A stretch of DNA of 33,109 nt from Nonomuraea sp. SBT364 (lineage in GTDB: Bacteria > Actinomycetota > Actinomycetes > Streptosporangiales > Streptosporangiaceae), in the NCBI RefSeq assembly GCF_001083785.1, contig NZ_LAVL01000093.1, positions 1 to 33,109 of the forward strand, read 5' to 3'. Shown here piece by piece: positions 16,550 through 23,843 of the stretch (position 1 is its first letter; each line of letters opens with the position of its first letter). The position numbers and the translations under genes were made by a program. Below the pieces are notes generated by a model, which did no database searches, was not told where the DNA came from, and was given only the letters and a program-made list of their open reading frames with translations.

Positions 16550-18642
16550 CGGCTCCAGCCGGCGCCCAGCTCGACCCGTCCGGCGAAGGCGTTGCCGCCC
16601 CGGCCGTTCCAGACCTGGAGATGGTCACCGGCGACGGCGGCAAGGTCGCCGAGGCCGTCGCCGTCGACGTCACCGAGCGAGGTGAGCGTGGAGGCGTACG
16701 GGGCCCAGCCCGGACCCACGGGCGCGGGCGGGGCGAAGGAGTTGTCGCCGCGCCCGTTCCGGACGTGCAGGACGTCGCCCTCGACGGCGAGCAGGTCGCC
16801 GACGCCGTCGTCGTCGAAGTCGCCCGCGACCGGCTTGCCGGAGGCGGCCCAGCCGCCGGCGTCCACGCGGGAGGCGAAGGTGCCGTCCCCCCGGCCGTTC
16901 CAGACGGAGAAGGCGCCTTCGGCGACGGCGCCGAGGTCGGCGTACCCGTCGCCGTTCACGTCACCCAGCGAGACGAGGGTCGAGGCGTACGGGCCCCAGC
17001 CTGGGCCGAGTGCGAGCGCGTCGCCGAACTCGTTGCTGCCCTCGCCTTTCCAGAGGTGCAGGACGCCGTTCTTGACCGCGGCCAGATCGCTGATGCCGTC
17101 GCTGGTGAAGTCGCCGGCGACGGGCTTGCCGTAGGGGGTCCAGCCGCCGCCGACGTCGCCCCGGCCGGTGAAGCCGTTGCCGCCTAGGCCGTTCCAGACC
17201 GACAGGGTGCCGTCGGCCACGGCGAAGATGTCGCCGGCGCCGTCGCCGTTGAAGTTGGCGCCGTGGAGGCTGAGCGTGTGGGGGAAGTAGCGGCTCCAGC
17301 CGGCGCCGAGCTCGACCCGTCCGGCGAAGGCGTTGCCGCCCCGGCCGTTCCAGACGTGCAGGTGGCCGCCGTAGGCGGCGGTGATGTCGGAGTGGCCGTC
17401 GCCGTCGAGGTCACCGAAGGAGCGCAGGGTGGCGGCGTACGCCGTCCACCCGGCGCCGATCTCGTTGGCCCCGGTGAACTCGTTGCGGCCGCGCCCGTTC
17501 CAGATGTACAGGGTGCCGTCCTTCACGGCGGCCAGGTCGCCGAGGCCGTCGTTGTTGAAGTCGCCGCCGATCGGCTTGCTGTAGACGGTCCAGCCGCCCC
17601 CGATGTCGACGCCGCTGACGAAGGCATTGCGGCCCGTGCCGTTCCAGACGGTGAGGGTGCCGCCGTCGAGGGCGCCGAGGTCGGCGTTCCCGTCGCCGTT
17701 GACGTCACCCAGCGAGGTCAGGCTGTCCGCGTACGGCGTCCAGCCCCGGCCCAGCTCGATCGGGTTGCCGAATGCGTTGCCGCCCCGGCCGTTCCAGATG
17801 TACAGGGTGCCGTCCTTCACGGCGGCCAGGTCGCCGAGGCCGTCGTTGTTGAAGTCGCCCGCGACGGGTTTGCTGTAGGGGGTCCAGCCGCCGCCGACCT
17901 CCACGCGGCCGGAGAAGCCGGTGCCGCCCCGGCCGTTCCAGATGGACAGCGTGCCACCGGCGACGGCGAAGATGTCGGCGATGCCGTCGGCGTCGAAGTC
18001 CGCGGCCCCCGGGTCACGTGGCCTCCAGAGGGCGTCCACGATCTTCCGTGCGTCGCCGGCCTGGTCCTGGTAGCGGTCCGGGTACCTGGACACCTGGACC
18101 GTCTGGCACACCTTGCCGATCTCCGCGTCCTGCCAGCGGCCGTCCGGGTACTCGTCGATCATCTTGTTGAGGAACGCGTTGGTGGCCCAGATCGGATTGA
18201 GCCGGTTCGCGACGGAACCCCAGTGCGCGCGTTGCTGGAACAGGCCCAGGCTGTCGTGGTCGAGCTCCTCGCTGACGTTCTCGATGAGCGATTCCACGAT
18301 CGTGGTGGTGATCGCGATGACCGCGGCGCGTTTGGGCAGCCCGCGATCCTGGACCGCCTTCACGACCATGCGGGCGCAGGAGACGCGGTAGGCGTTCATG
18401 TCGCCGCCGCCCAGCTCGCCGGTGAGGACGCCGTTCAGTTGCCGAGCCACGGCGGCGTCGACGCCGGTCTCGCCTCGTGGGTCGCAGGCCACGTGGGGGA
18501 AGGTGGTGATGGTCACATCGCCGTCCGGCGGCCCGGTGGGGTCGGCGGCGGCGTTCGCCGGGGCGGCCGGCGGGAGGGCGAGCATCGTGAGCGCGGTCAG
18601 TGCCACCGTCACGATGGCGTGTGGGCGCCTGCTGGAGATCAT
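16534..18642 (-). CDS. Secreted FG-GAP/VCBS repeat protein with N-terminal lysozyme-like domain
   Basis: This 702-residue protein has a signal peptide (about 1-32, ending PANAA) and a domain at about 40-206. That domain contains ITTTIVES (E117) and DHDSLGLFQQR (129 on), a pattern found in actinobacterial exported proteins with a lysozyme/transglycosylase-like fold; E117 is the candidate acid. Ten FG-GAP-like repeats of 48-50 residues follow, each with GDxNxDGxxDL and a xWNGxG motif. Acidic DxDxDG loops suggest calcium binding and a beta-propeller. Repeats 1-5 and 6-10 form two copies of a 247-residue block; both end GAGWSRYFP. Start ATG at 18642 has GGAGAA 7 nt upstream. Likely role is cell-wall or polysaccharide association outside the cell. 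Its last 16 bp overlap the convergent amidase. Confidence 0.88.
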   Translation of the reverse strand: MISSRRPHAIVTVALTALTMLALPPAAPANAAADPTGPPDGDVTITTFPHVACDPRGETGVDAAVARQLNGVLTGELGGGDMNAYRVSCARMVVKAVQDRGLPKRAAVIAITTTIVESLIENVSEELDHDSLGLFQQRAHWGSVANRLNPIWATNAFLNKMIDEYPDGRWQDAEIGKVCQTVQVSRYPDRYQDQAGDARKIVDALWRPRDPGAADFDADGIADIFAVAGGTLSIWNGRGGTGFSGRVEVGGGWTPYSKPVAGDFNNDGLGDLAAVKDGTLYIWNGRGGNAFGNPIELGRGWTPYADSLTSLGDVNGDGNADLGALDGGTLTVWNGTGRNAFVSGVDIGGGWTVYSKPIGGDFNNDGLGDLAAVKDGTLYIWNGRGRNEFTGANEIGAGWTAYAATLRSFGDLDGDGHSDITAAYGGHLHVWNGRGGNAFAGRVELGAGWSRYFPHTLSLHGANFNGDGAGDIFAVADGTLSVWNGLGGNGFTGRGDVGGGWTPYGKPVAGDFTSDGISDLAAVKNGVLHLWKGEGSNEFGDALALGPGWGPYASTLVSLGDVNGDGYADLGAVAEGAFSVWNGRGDGTFASRVDAGGWAASGKPVAGDFDDDGVGDLLAVEGDVLHVRNGRGDNSFAPPAPVGPGWAPYASTLTSLGDVDGDGLGDLAAVAGDHLQVWNGRGGNAFAGRVELGAGWSRYFPG
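16541..18016 (-). repeat. Duplicated five-repeat block inside the FG-GAP gene
   Basis: About 73 bp at 16541-16613 are nearly identical to 17282-17354, an offset of 741 bp (247 codons), marking two copies of a five-unit block. Within one copy, 69 bp at 17497-17565 are identical to 17791-17859, an offset of 294 bp (98 codons, two units). Such near-identity at silent sites points to recent duplication or gene conversion. Confidence 0.8.
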
Positions 18643-19030
18643 CTGTGTTCTCCGGGTTTCTGTCGGGGGTGATCCGCCGTGGCGGAGTGATGCCGTCCCG
18701 GGCTGTCGGCCCGTGACGAGGGGTCAGCCGCGGCCAGCTTCACCGGGTCCGGGCCGGCATCCGCTTTCGCAGGGTTGCCGGACGCCCGCATTTCTTTTCC
18801 GCGGCCCCGGGACGAATTCCGCCGGCCCGCGGGCAGCCACTTCCTCCTTTCCGGGGCGGAAGACTTTCGGTGCGGAAATCGCATGTGGCGCCGTCGGGGA
18901 TTCCCGGTGAACACACCTGGTCCCGGTCGGCGGCCGTGGCCGAGGGCGCTGCCGCTGACCGGTTCCGTCGTCCTGGCGGGATGCCGGCCTTCTTCAGCAC
19001 GCCATTCCTTTCGCCCGGACCTCGTACTCG

Positions 19031-19072
19031 GCGTATTCCTGAACGCGTCACGGCGCGTTCAACGGAATACGC
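19031..19072. repeat. Long hairpin upstream of the ABC importer operon
   Basis: Seventeen bases at 19031-19047 (GCGTATTCCTGAACGCG) pair with 19054-19072, where the right arm carries two extra bases (AC) as a bulge between CGCGTTCA and GGAATACGC. The loop is TCACGG. No T-run follows on either strand. It could be a terminator, a structured 5' leader or a protein-binding site. Confidence 0.55.
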
Positions 19073-19094
19073 GATGCCGAGGGTAAATGGCGAG

Positions 19095-19116
19095 GGTATG
19101 CCGGTGGTATGTCCGC
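19095..19116. repeat. Copy B of a 22-nt intergenic repeat
   Basis: It differs from copy A at 12147-12168 by one base (T for A in the middle). It lies 23 nt after the hairpin at 19031-19072 and about 300 nt upstream of the importer operon. Confidence 0.55.
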
Positions 19117-19292
19117 GTTTTATCGGCGAATGCCGCGTCGGTGACCGAGCAGGGAACGGCCGGACCGCCGAAACCTTCGGAGCGTCCGGTCCGGCGCCGG
19201 GCGGCGGCCCGATCAGCTGGGCGGCGGGGCCGCCGTCCGACGTCGGCGTGCCGGGGAGGCGCGCCCGGCCTCGTGGACGTGGTGTTTCTGGA

Positions 19293-19308
19293 TTGTTACC
19301 GGGAACAA
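19293..19308. promoter_or_regulatory. Candidate operator of the ABC importer operon
   Basis: TTGTTACCGGGAACAA is a 16-bp palindrome with one mismatched pair, about 25 bp upstream of the putative -35. The ROK regulator at the end of the operon is the obvious candidate to bind it. This is inferred from position and symmetry. Confidence 0.4.
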
Positions 19309-19330
19309 CAAACTCCCCCCACCCAGGGTC

Positions 19331-19359
19331 TTCCAAAGCAGGCTGTACCGGAATACGTT
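19331..19359 (+). promoter_or_regulatory. Weak candidate promoter of the ABC importer operon
   Basis: TTCCAA (19331-19336) and TACGTT (19354-19359) lie 17 bp apart, and the spacing to the ATG at 19411 leaves a leader of about 45 nt. Each hexamer keeps only part of the consensus. Confidence 0.3.
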
Positions 19360-19410
19360 GCCGCAAACAACATTCATCCGGGCCCCTCCGGAAGAAAGGA
19401 CCCTGCACCC

Positions 19411-20526
19411 ATGCGCAAGGGGATCCTCAGCTCGACGGCCGCGGCAGCAGCGCTGGCACTCGGTCTCACCGCCTGCGGGGGCGACGGCGGGACGACCACC
19501 ACGACCTCCTCCGCCCCGGCCGCCTCCTCACCCGCGGCGGCCGGCAAGATCGGCGTCATCCTGCCCGACAGCAAGTCGTCGGCCCGCTGGGAGACGGCGG
19601 ACCGCAAATATCTGCAGGAGGCGTTCGAGGCCGCGGGCGTCGCCTACGACATCCAGAACGCCCAGAACGACAAGACGGCCTTCCAGACCATCGCCGACCA
19701 GATGATCACGAACGGCGCCACCGTCCTGATGATCGTCAACCTGGACAGCGGCACCGGGAAGACCGTCATCGACAAGGCCAAGTCCCAGGGCGTGGCCACC
19801 ATCGACTACGACCGGCTGACGCTGGGCGGCGGCGCCGCGTATTACGTCAGCTTCGACAACACCAAGGTCGGCACCCTGCAGGGCGAGGGCCTGAGCAAGT
19901 GCCTGGCCGACAAGAAGGCCGAAAAGCCCATCGTGGCCTATCTGAACGGCTCCCCGACGGACAACAACGCCACGCTGTTCAAGGAGGGGTACGACGGCGT
20001 CCTCAAGCCCAAGTTCGACGCGGGCGAGTACGTCAAGGGCCCGGACCAGGCCGTGCCCGACTGGGACAACACCCAGGCCGGCACCATCTTCGAGCAGATG
20101 CTCACCAGTGAGCCGAAGATCGCCGGCGTGCTGGCCGCCAACGACGGCCTGGGCAACGCCGCCATCACCGTGCTGAAGAAGAACAAGCTCAACGGCAAGG
20201 TGCCGGTGACCGGCCAGGACGCCACCGTGCAGGGCCTGCAGAACATCCTGGCGGGCGACCAGTGCATGACCGTCTACAAGGCCGTCAAGAAGGAGGCCGA
20301 CGCCGCCGCCGCGCTCGCGGTCGCGCTGGCCAAGGGCGAGAAGCCGGCGGCCGGCGGCAGCGTCAAGGACCCGGAGAGCGGCCAGGACGTCCCGTCCGAG
20401 CTCCTGGAGCCGCAGGCCATCTACTTCGAGAACGTCAAGGACGTGGTGGCGGACGGCTACGTCACCAAGGAGGAGCTGTGCACCGGCGACTTCGCCGACA
20501 AGTGCACCGAAGCGGGAATCCAGTAG
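19411..20526 (+). CDS. Sugar ABC transporter substrate-binding lipoprotein (xylose/ribose type)
   Basis: This 371-residue protein has a lipoprotein signal peptide with lipobox LTAC (lipidated C22), a Thr/Ser/Ala-rich linker (about 27-45), then a periplasmic-binding-protein type 1 domain related to XylF and RbsB. Typical segments are KIGVILPDSKSSARWETADRK, the DQMITNGATVLMIVNLDS region and VPVTGQDATVQGLQNI. The tryptophan/arginine near SARWETAD fits the XylF-like subgroup, so a pentose such as xylose is the best guess. It should be anchored outside the membrane and deliver sugar to the permease encoded downstream. GAAAGGA lies 10 nt before the ATG. It is the first gene of the importer operon. 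A strong hairpin follows its stop and probably raises its expression over the transporter subunits. Confidence 0.92.
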   Translation: MRKGILSSTAAAAALALGLTACGGDGGTTTTTSSAPAASSPAAAGKIGVILPDSKSSARWETADRKYLQEAFEAAGVAYDIQNAQNDKTAFQTIADQMITNGATVLMIVNLDSGTGKTVIDKAKSQGVATIDYDRLTLGGGAAYYVSFDNTKVGTLQGEGLSKCLADKKAEKPIVAYLNGSPTDNNATLFKEGYDGVLKPKFDAGEYVKGPDQAVPDWDNTQAGTIFEQMLTSEPKIAGVLAANDGLGNAAITVLKKNKLNGKVPVTGQDATVQGLQNILAGDQCMTVYKAVKKEADAAAALAVALAKGEKPAAGGSVKDPESGQDVPSELLEPQAIYFENVKDVVADGYVTKEELCTGDFADKCTEAGIQ

Positions 20527-20538
20527 TACCGGCATGGG

Positions 20539-20569
20539 GCACGGTCCGCGCTCGGGGCGCGGGCCGTGC
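20539..20569 (+). terminator. Intra-operon hairpin after the binding-protein gene
   Basis: GCACGGTCCGCGC (20539-20551) pairs with GCGCGGGCCGTGC (20557-20569), 13 pairs with one G-U, around the loop TCGGG. It lies in the 61-nt gap between the binding protein and the ATPase. Such elements often act as partial terminators or as 3' stabilisers so that binding protein is made in excess. Confidence 0.65.
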
Positions 20570-20587
20570 TCAACCCGAGGGAGCCTC

Positions 20588-21340
20588 ATGACCCCCCTGC
20601 TCGAAGTGCGCGGGATCGACAAGAGTTTCGGGCCCGTGCAAGTCCTGCACGACGTCGCGTTCTCCGCCCATGCGGGCGAGGTCACCGCGCTGGTCGGCGA
20701 CAACGGCGCCGGCAAGTCGACGCTGGTCAAGTGCGTCGGCGGTATCTATCCGATCGACTCGGGCGAGATCGTCTTCGACGGCCGCCCGGTCCAGGTGCAC
20801 GGCCCCCGCGACGCGGGCGAACTCGGCATCGAGATCGTCTACCAGGACCTGGCGCTCTGCGACAACCTCGACATCGTCCAGAACATGTTCCTGGGACGCG
20901 AGCGCCGCCGGGGCCTGGTGCTCGACGAGGCTTCCATGGAGGAGCTGGCCGAGCAGACGCTGAGCGGCCTGTCCGTGCGGACCGTCAAGTCCATCCGCCA
21001 GCAGGTCTCCAGCCTGTCCGGCGGGCAGCGGCAGACGGTCGCCATCGCCAAGGCCGTGCTGTGGAACAGCAAGGTCGTCATCCTCGACGAGCCGACCGCC
21101 GCGCTCGGCGTCGCCCAGACCGCCCAGGTGCTCGAACTGGTGCGCAGGCTGGCCGACAAGGGCCTGGCCGTCGTGCTCATCTCGCACAACATGAACGACG
21201 TGTTCGCCGTCTCCGACCAGATCGCGGCGCTCTACCTCGGCAGGATGGCCGCCCAGGTCAGGACCGCCGACGTGACGCACGCGCAGGTCGTCGAACTGAT
21301 CACATCCGGCCGCAGCGGAGACCTGGGGATCGTGCCATGA
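20588..21340 (+). CDS. Sugar ABC transporter ATP-binding protein (single domain)
   Basis: This 250-residue ATPase powers the sugar importer. It has the Walker A motif GDNGAGKST (37-45), a Q-loop in VYQDLAL, the signature LSGGQ (143-147), Walker B VVILDE (163-168) and the switch histidine H200. It resembles one half of XylG/RbsA. Those classic CUT2 ATPases carry two fused domains and are about 500 residues long; here there is only one, so the working unit should be a homodimer, as in the FrcA-type systems. The ATG at 20588 has GAGGGAG just upstream; the earlier in-frame ATG at 20534 lies within the intercistronic hairpin and is rejected. Its stop overlaps the permease start in ATGA. Confidence 0.92.
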   Translation: MTPLLEVRGIDKSFGPVQVLHDVAFSAHAGEVTALVGDNGAGKSTLVKCVGGIYPIDSGEIVFDGRPVQVHGPRDAGELGIEIVYQDLALCDNLDIVQNMFLGRERRRGLVLDEASMEELAEQTLSGLSVRTVKSIRQQVSSLSGGQRQTVAIAKAVLWNSKVVILDEPTAALGVAQTAQVLELVRRLADKGLAVVLISHNMNDVFAVSDQIAALYLGRMAAQVRTADVTHAQVVELITSGRSGDLGIVP

Positions 21341-22599
21341 ACAAGGTCAAGGAACTGCCCGGAGAGGCCATCGTCACGGCGGCGCAGACGCCGTCGATCG
21401 GGCACAGCGTGCGCGCCTACGCCGAGCGCGTGCGCGGCGGCGACATGGGCGCGCTGCCGGCGGTGCTCGGCCTGGTGGTGCTCTGCTCGGTCTTCGCCGT
21501 CGCCCGCCCGTCCTTCCTCAGCCCGATCAACTTCGCCAACCTGTTCACGCAGGGCGCCGCGATCACGGTGATCGCGATGGGCCTGGTGTTCGTGCTGCTG
21601 CTCGGCGAGATCGACCTGTCGGCCGGGTTCGCCAGCGGCGTCTGCGCGGCGGTGCTGGCGGTGACGCTGACCTCGTTCGGCCTGCCGTGGTACGTGTGCG
21701 TGCTGGCGGCGATCGTCACCGGGGTGGTCATCGGCGTCGTGCTCGGCACGCTGGTGGCCAAGGTCGGCATCCCGTCGTTCGTGGTGACGCTGGCCGCCTT
21801 CCTCGCCTTCCAGGGGCTCGTGCTCGTACTGGTGGACGAGGGCAAGAACATCTCGATCAGGAACGAGGTGATCGTCGCCGTCGCGGGCCGCAACCTGCCG
21901 CCGTGGCTCGGCTGGGCGCTGTACGCGGCGTGCGTGGCGATCTACGCCGCCGTCCAGCTCGTCCGGGCGCGCCGGCGGGCCGGGCGGGGGCTGGTGGCCG
22001 ACCCCCTGTCGCTGATCGCGGTCCGGGTCGGCTCGCTGGCCGTCATCGCCGGTCTCGCGGTGTACGTCCTCAACCTGGAGCGCAGCCGCAACCCGCTGCT
22101 CACCTCGCTGACCGGGGTGCCGATCGTGGTCCCGGTGATCCTGGCGCTGCTGGTGCTGTGGACGTTCGTGCTGCGCCGTACCGCGTTCGGGCGGCACATC
22201 TACGCGGTCGGCGGGAACGCGGAGGCGGCCCGCAGGGCCGGCATCGCGGTCGACCGGATCAAGGTCAGCGCGTTCGTGATCTGCTCGGCCATGGCGGCGG
22301 TCGGCGGCATCATCGCCGCCTCCCGGGCCAGCTCCGTCGACCCGAACACGGGCGGCAGCTCGGTGCTGCTGTACGCGGTCGGCGCGGCGGTGATCGGCGG
22401 CACCAGCCTGTTCGGCGGCAAGGGCCGGGTGGTCGACGCGATACTCGGCGGCGCCGTCGTCGCGGTGATCGAGAACGGCATGGCCCTGATGGGATACGGG
22501 TCGAGCGTGAAGTATCTCGTCACCGGCAGCGTCCTGCTGCTGGCCGCGGGGGTGGACGCGCTGGCGCGCAAACGGGCGGCCTCCGCTGGTCTAAGGTGA
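21337..22599 (+). CDS. Sugar ABC transporter permease (XylH-like)
   Basis: This 420-residue integral membrane protein is the permease of the importer and belongs to the BPD_transp_2 / CUT2 group. The pattern LLLGEIDLSAGFASG (about residues 88-102), with the GEIDLS motif, is diagnostic, and the later TAFGRHIYAVGGNAEAARRAGI is the usual loop that contacts the ATPase. Around ten membrane spans are visible. The length exceeds RbsC (about 320) and matches XylH, which has a longer central loop, here a charged VRARRRAGRG segment, so xylose or a similar pentose is favoured. The start is ATG at 21337, overlapping the ATPase stop by 4 nt and implying translational coupling. The ROK regulator begins 35 nt after its stop. 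Confidence 0.92.
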   Translation: MNKVKELPGEAIVTAAQTPSIGHSVRAYAERVRGGDMGALPAVLGLVVLCSVFAVARPSFLSPINFANLFTQGAAITVIAMGLVFVLLLGEIDLSAGFASGVCAAVLAVTLTSFGLPWYVCVLAAIVTGVVIGVVLGTLVAKVGIPSFVVTLAAFLAFQGLVLVLVDEGKNISIRNEVIVAVAGRNLPPWLGWALYAACVAIYAAVQLVRARRRAGRGLVADPLSLIAVRVGSLAVIAGLAVYVLNLERSRNPLLTSLTGVPIVVPVILALLVLWTFVLRRTAFGRHIYAVGGNAEAARRAGIAVDRIKVSAFVICSAMAAVGGIIAASRASSVDPNTGGSSVLLYAVGAAVIGGTSLFGGKGRVVDAILGGAVVAVIENGMALMGYGSSVKYLVTGSVLLLAAGVDALARKRAASAGLR

Positions 22600-22634
22600 T
22601 CAGCGACTTCCACCCGTTGAAGGAACCTCAGACG

Positions 22635-23843
22635 ATGCGTGCCGGCCCCTCGCAGGAGGACATCAGGCGCCACAACCTCGGCGCGCTGCTTCGCCATGTC
22701 CATCTGGGCGGGCCGATCTCGCGGGCCGAGCTGACCTCGCGGATGGGGCTCAACCGCAGCACGATCATGGCGCTCACCTCCGACCTGACCGCCGCCGGGC
22801 TGGTGCGCGAGGAGCTGCCGCGCGAGACGGGCCGCGCCGGCCGCCCCTCGCTGGTGGTGCGCCCGGAGTCGTCGCGGGTGTACGTGTTCGCCTTCGACGT
22901 CAGCCCCGACCGGCTGGCCGTGGCCAGGGTCGGGCTCGGCGGCCTCATCCTGGACCGCAGGGAGGTGGCGCGCGAGCGTGACGCGCTGGCGCTCGGCGAG
23001 CTGGCCGGGGTGCTGGCCGGGTTCGCCCGCCAGATGCGGCGCCGGACCCGCGACGACACGGTCTGCGTGGGCGCGGCGGCGGCGGTGCCGGGCGGGGTGC
23101 GCAAGGGCGACGGCGTGGTCACCTTCGGCCCCAACCTGATGGTCGAGAAGGCCGTGCCGTTCGGCGAGGAGCTGGGCCGCAGGCTCGGCCTCGGCCTGCC
23201 GGTGAGCGTGGGCAACGACGCCAACCTGGCGGCGCTGGCCGAGCACAGCCGCGGCGTGGGCGCGGCCGTCAAGGATCTCGTCTACCTGCACGGCGACGTC
23301 GGCATCGGCGGCGGCATCATCACGGGCGGCCACCTGCTGGGCGGCCACGACGGCTACGGCGGCGAGGTCGGCCACATCGTGGTCAACCCGGGCGGCCGGG
23401 CCTGCGGCTGCGGCTCGCACGGCTGCCTGGAGGCCGAGGTGGGTGAGCGCGCGCTGCTGGAGGCGGCCGGCCGGTTCCGCTCGGGGCAGCACGGCCGCGA
23501 CGCGGTCCGCGCGGTGGTCGAGGCGGCCGACCGGGGCGACATCGTCGCGCAGGAGGCGCTCAAACGGGTCGGCGACTGGCTCGGCCTGGGCATCGCCAAC
23601 CTGGTCAACATCTTCAACCCGGAAATGGTGATCTTCGGGGGGATGCTGCGGGAGGTCTACCTCGGCTCGGCCGCCCAGGTGCGCAGCCGCCTGACCCTGC
23701 ACGCGATGGCGCCGCAGCGCGAGCGGCTGCGGCTGCGCACCTCGTCCCTGGCCGACGACGCGACGCTCGTGGGCGCGGCCGAGCTGGCCTTCGCCCACGT
23801 GCTCGCCGATCCTCTGGAGGTGCTGGCCAGGGCCGGCACCTAG
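22635..23843 (+). CDS. ROK family transcriptional regulator (XylR-like repressor)
   Basis: This 402-residue protein has an N-terminal winged helix (about 8-75: RRHNLGALLRHVHLGGPISRAELT and GLNRSTIMALTSDL mark it) and a C-terminal ROK sugar-kinase-like domain. That domain carries GNDANLAALAEH, DVGIGGGIITGG and the zinc-site consensus GHIVVNPGGRACGCGSHGC with H and three Cys. Regulators of this type sense a sugar and repress uptake genes. Being the last gene of the importer operon, it most likely controls it. The ATG at 22635 has AAGGA about 10 nt upstream and is preferred. A GTG at 22596 overlapping the permease stop is also in frame and would add 13 residues. The stop TAG shares CTAG with the stop of the convergent zinc peptidase gene. 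Confidence 0.92.
   Translation: MRAGPSQEDIRRHNLGALLRHVHLGGPISRAELTSRMGLNRSTIMALTSDLTAAGLVREELPRETGRAGRPSLVVRPESSRVYVFAFDVSPDRLAVARVGLGGLILDRREVARERDALALGELAGVLAGFARQMRRRTRDDTVCVGAAAAVPGGVRKGDGVVTFGPNLMVEKAVPFGEELGRRLGLGLPVSVGNDANLAALAEHSRGVGAAVKDLVYLHGDVGIGGGIITGGHLLGGHDGYGGEVGHIVVNPGGRACGCGSHGCLEAEVGERALLEAAGRFRSGQHGRDAVRAVVEAADRGDIVAQEALKRVGDWLGLGIANLVNIFNPEMVIFGGMLREVYLGSAAQVRSRLTLHAMAPQRERLRLRTSSLADDATLVGAAELAFAHVLADPLEVLARAGT

Larger units (their letters stand above)
18643..19410. other. 768-bp intergenic region without a convincing gene
   Basis: No frame here has both normal third-position GC bias and a start with a ribosome binding site over a useful length. The first 390 bp hold nothing I can name, apart from a small CCGCC/GGCGG hairpin near 18676. 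The rest contains a strong hairpin (19031-19072), a dispersed 22-nt repeat (19095-19116), a palindrome (19293-19308) and a weak promoter (19331-19359). The region separates the divergent FG-GAP gene and ABC importer operon. Confidence 0.6.

Noticed and set aside
18740..19408. 222-codon minus-strand frame in the intergenic gap
   Set aside because: No domain, poor codon bias and no ribosome binding site at its start. It spans the hairpin and the operator-like palindrome.
22596..22634. Alternative GTG start for the ROK regulator overlapping the permease stop
   Set aside because: It is possible, but the AAGGA site favours the ATG at 22635 and homologues rarely carry such an extension; kept only as an alternative.
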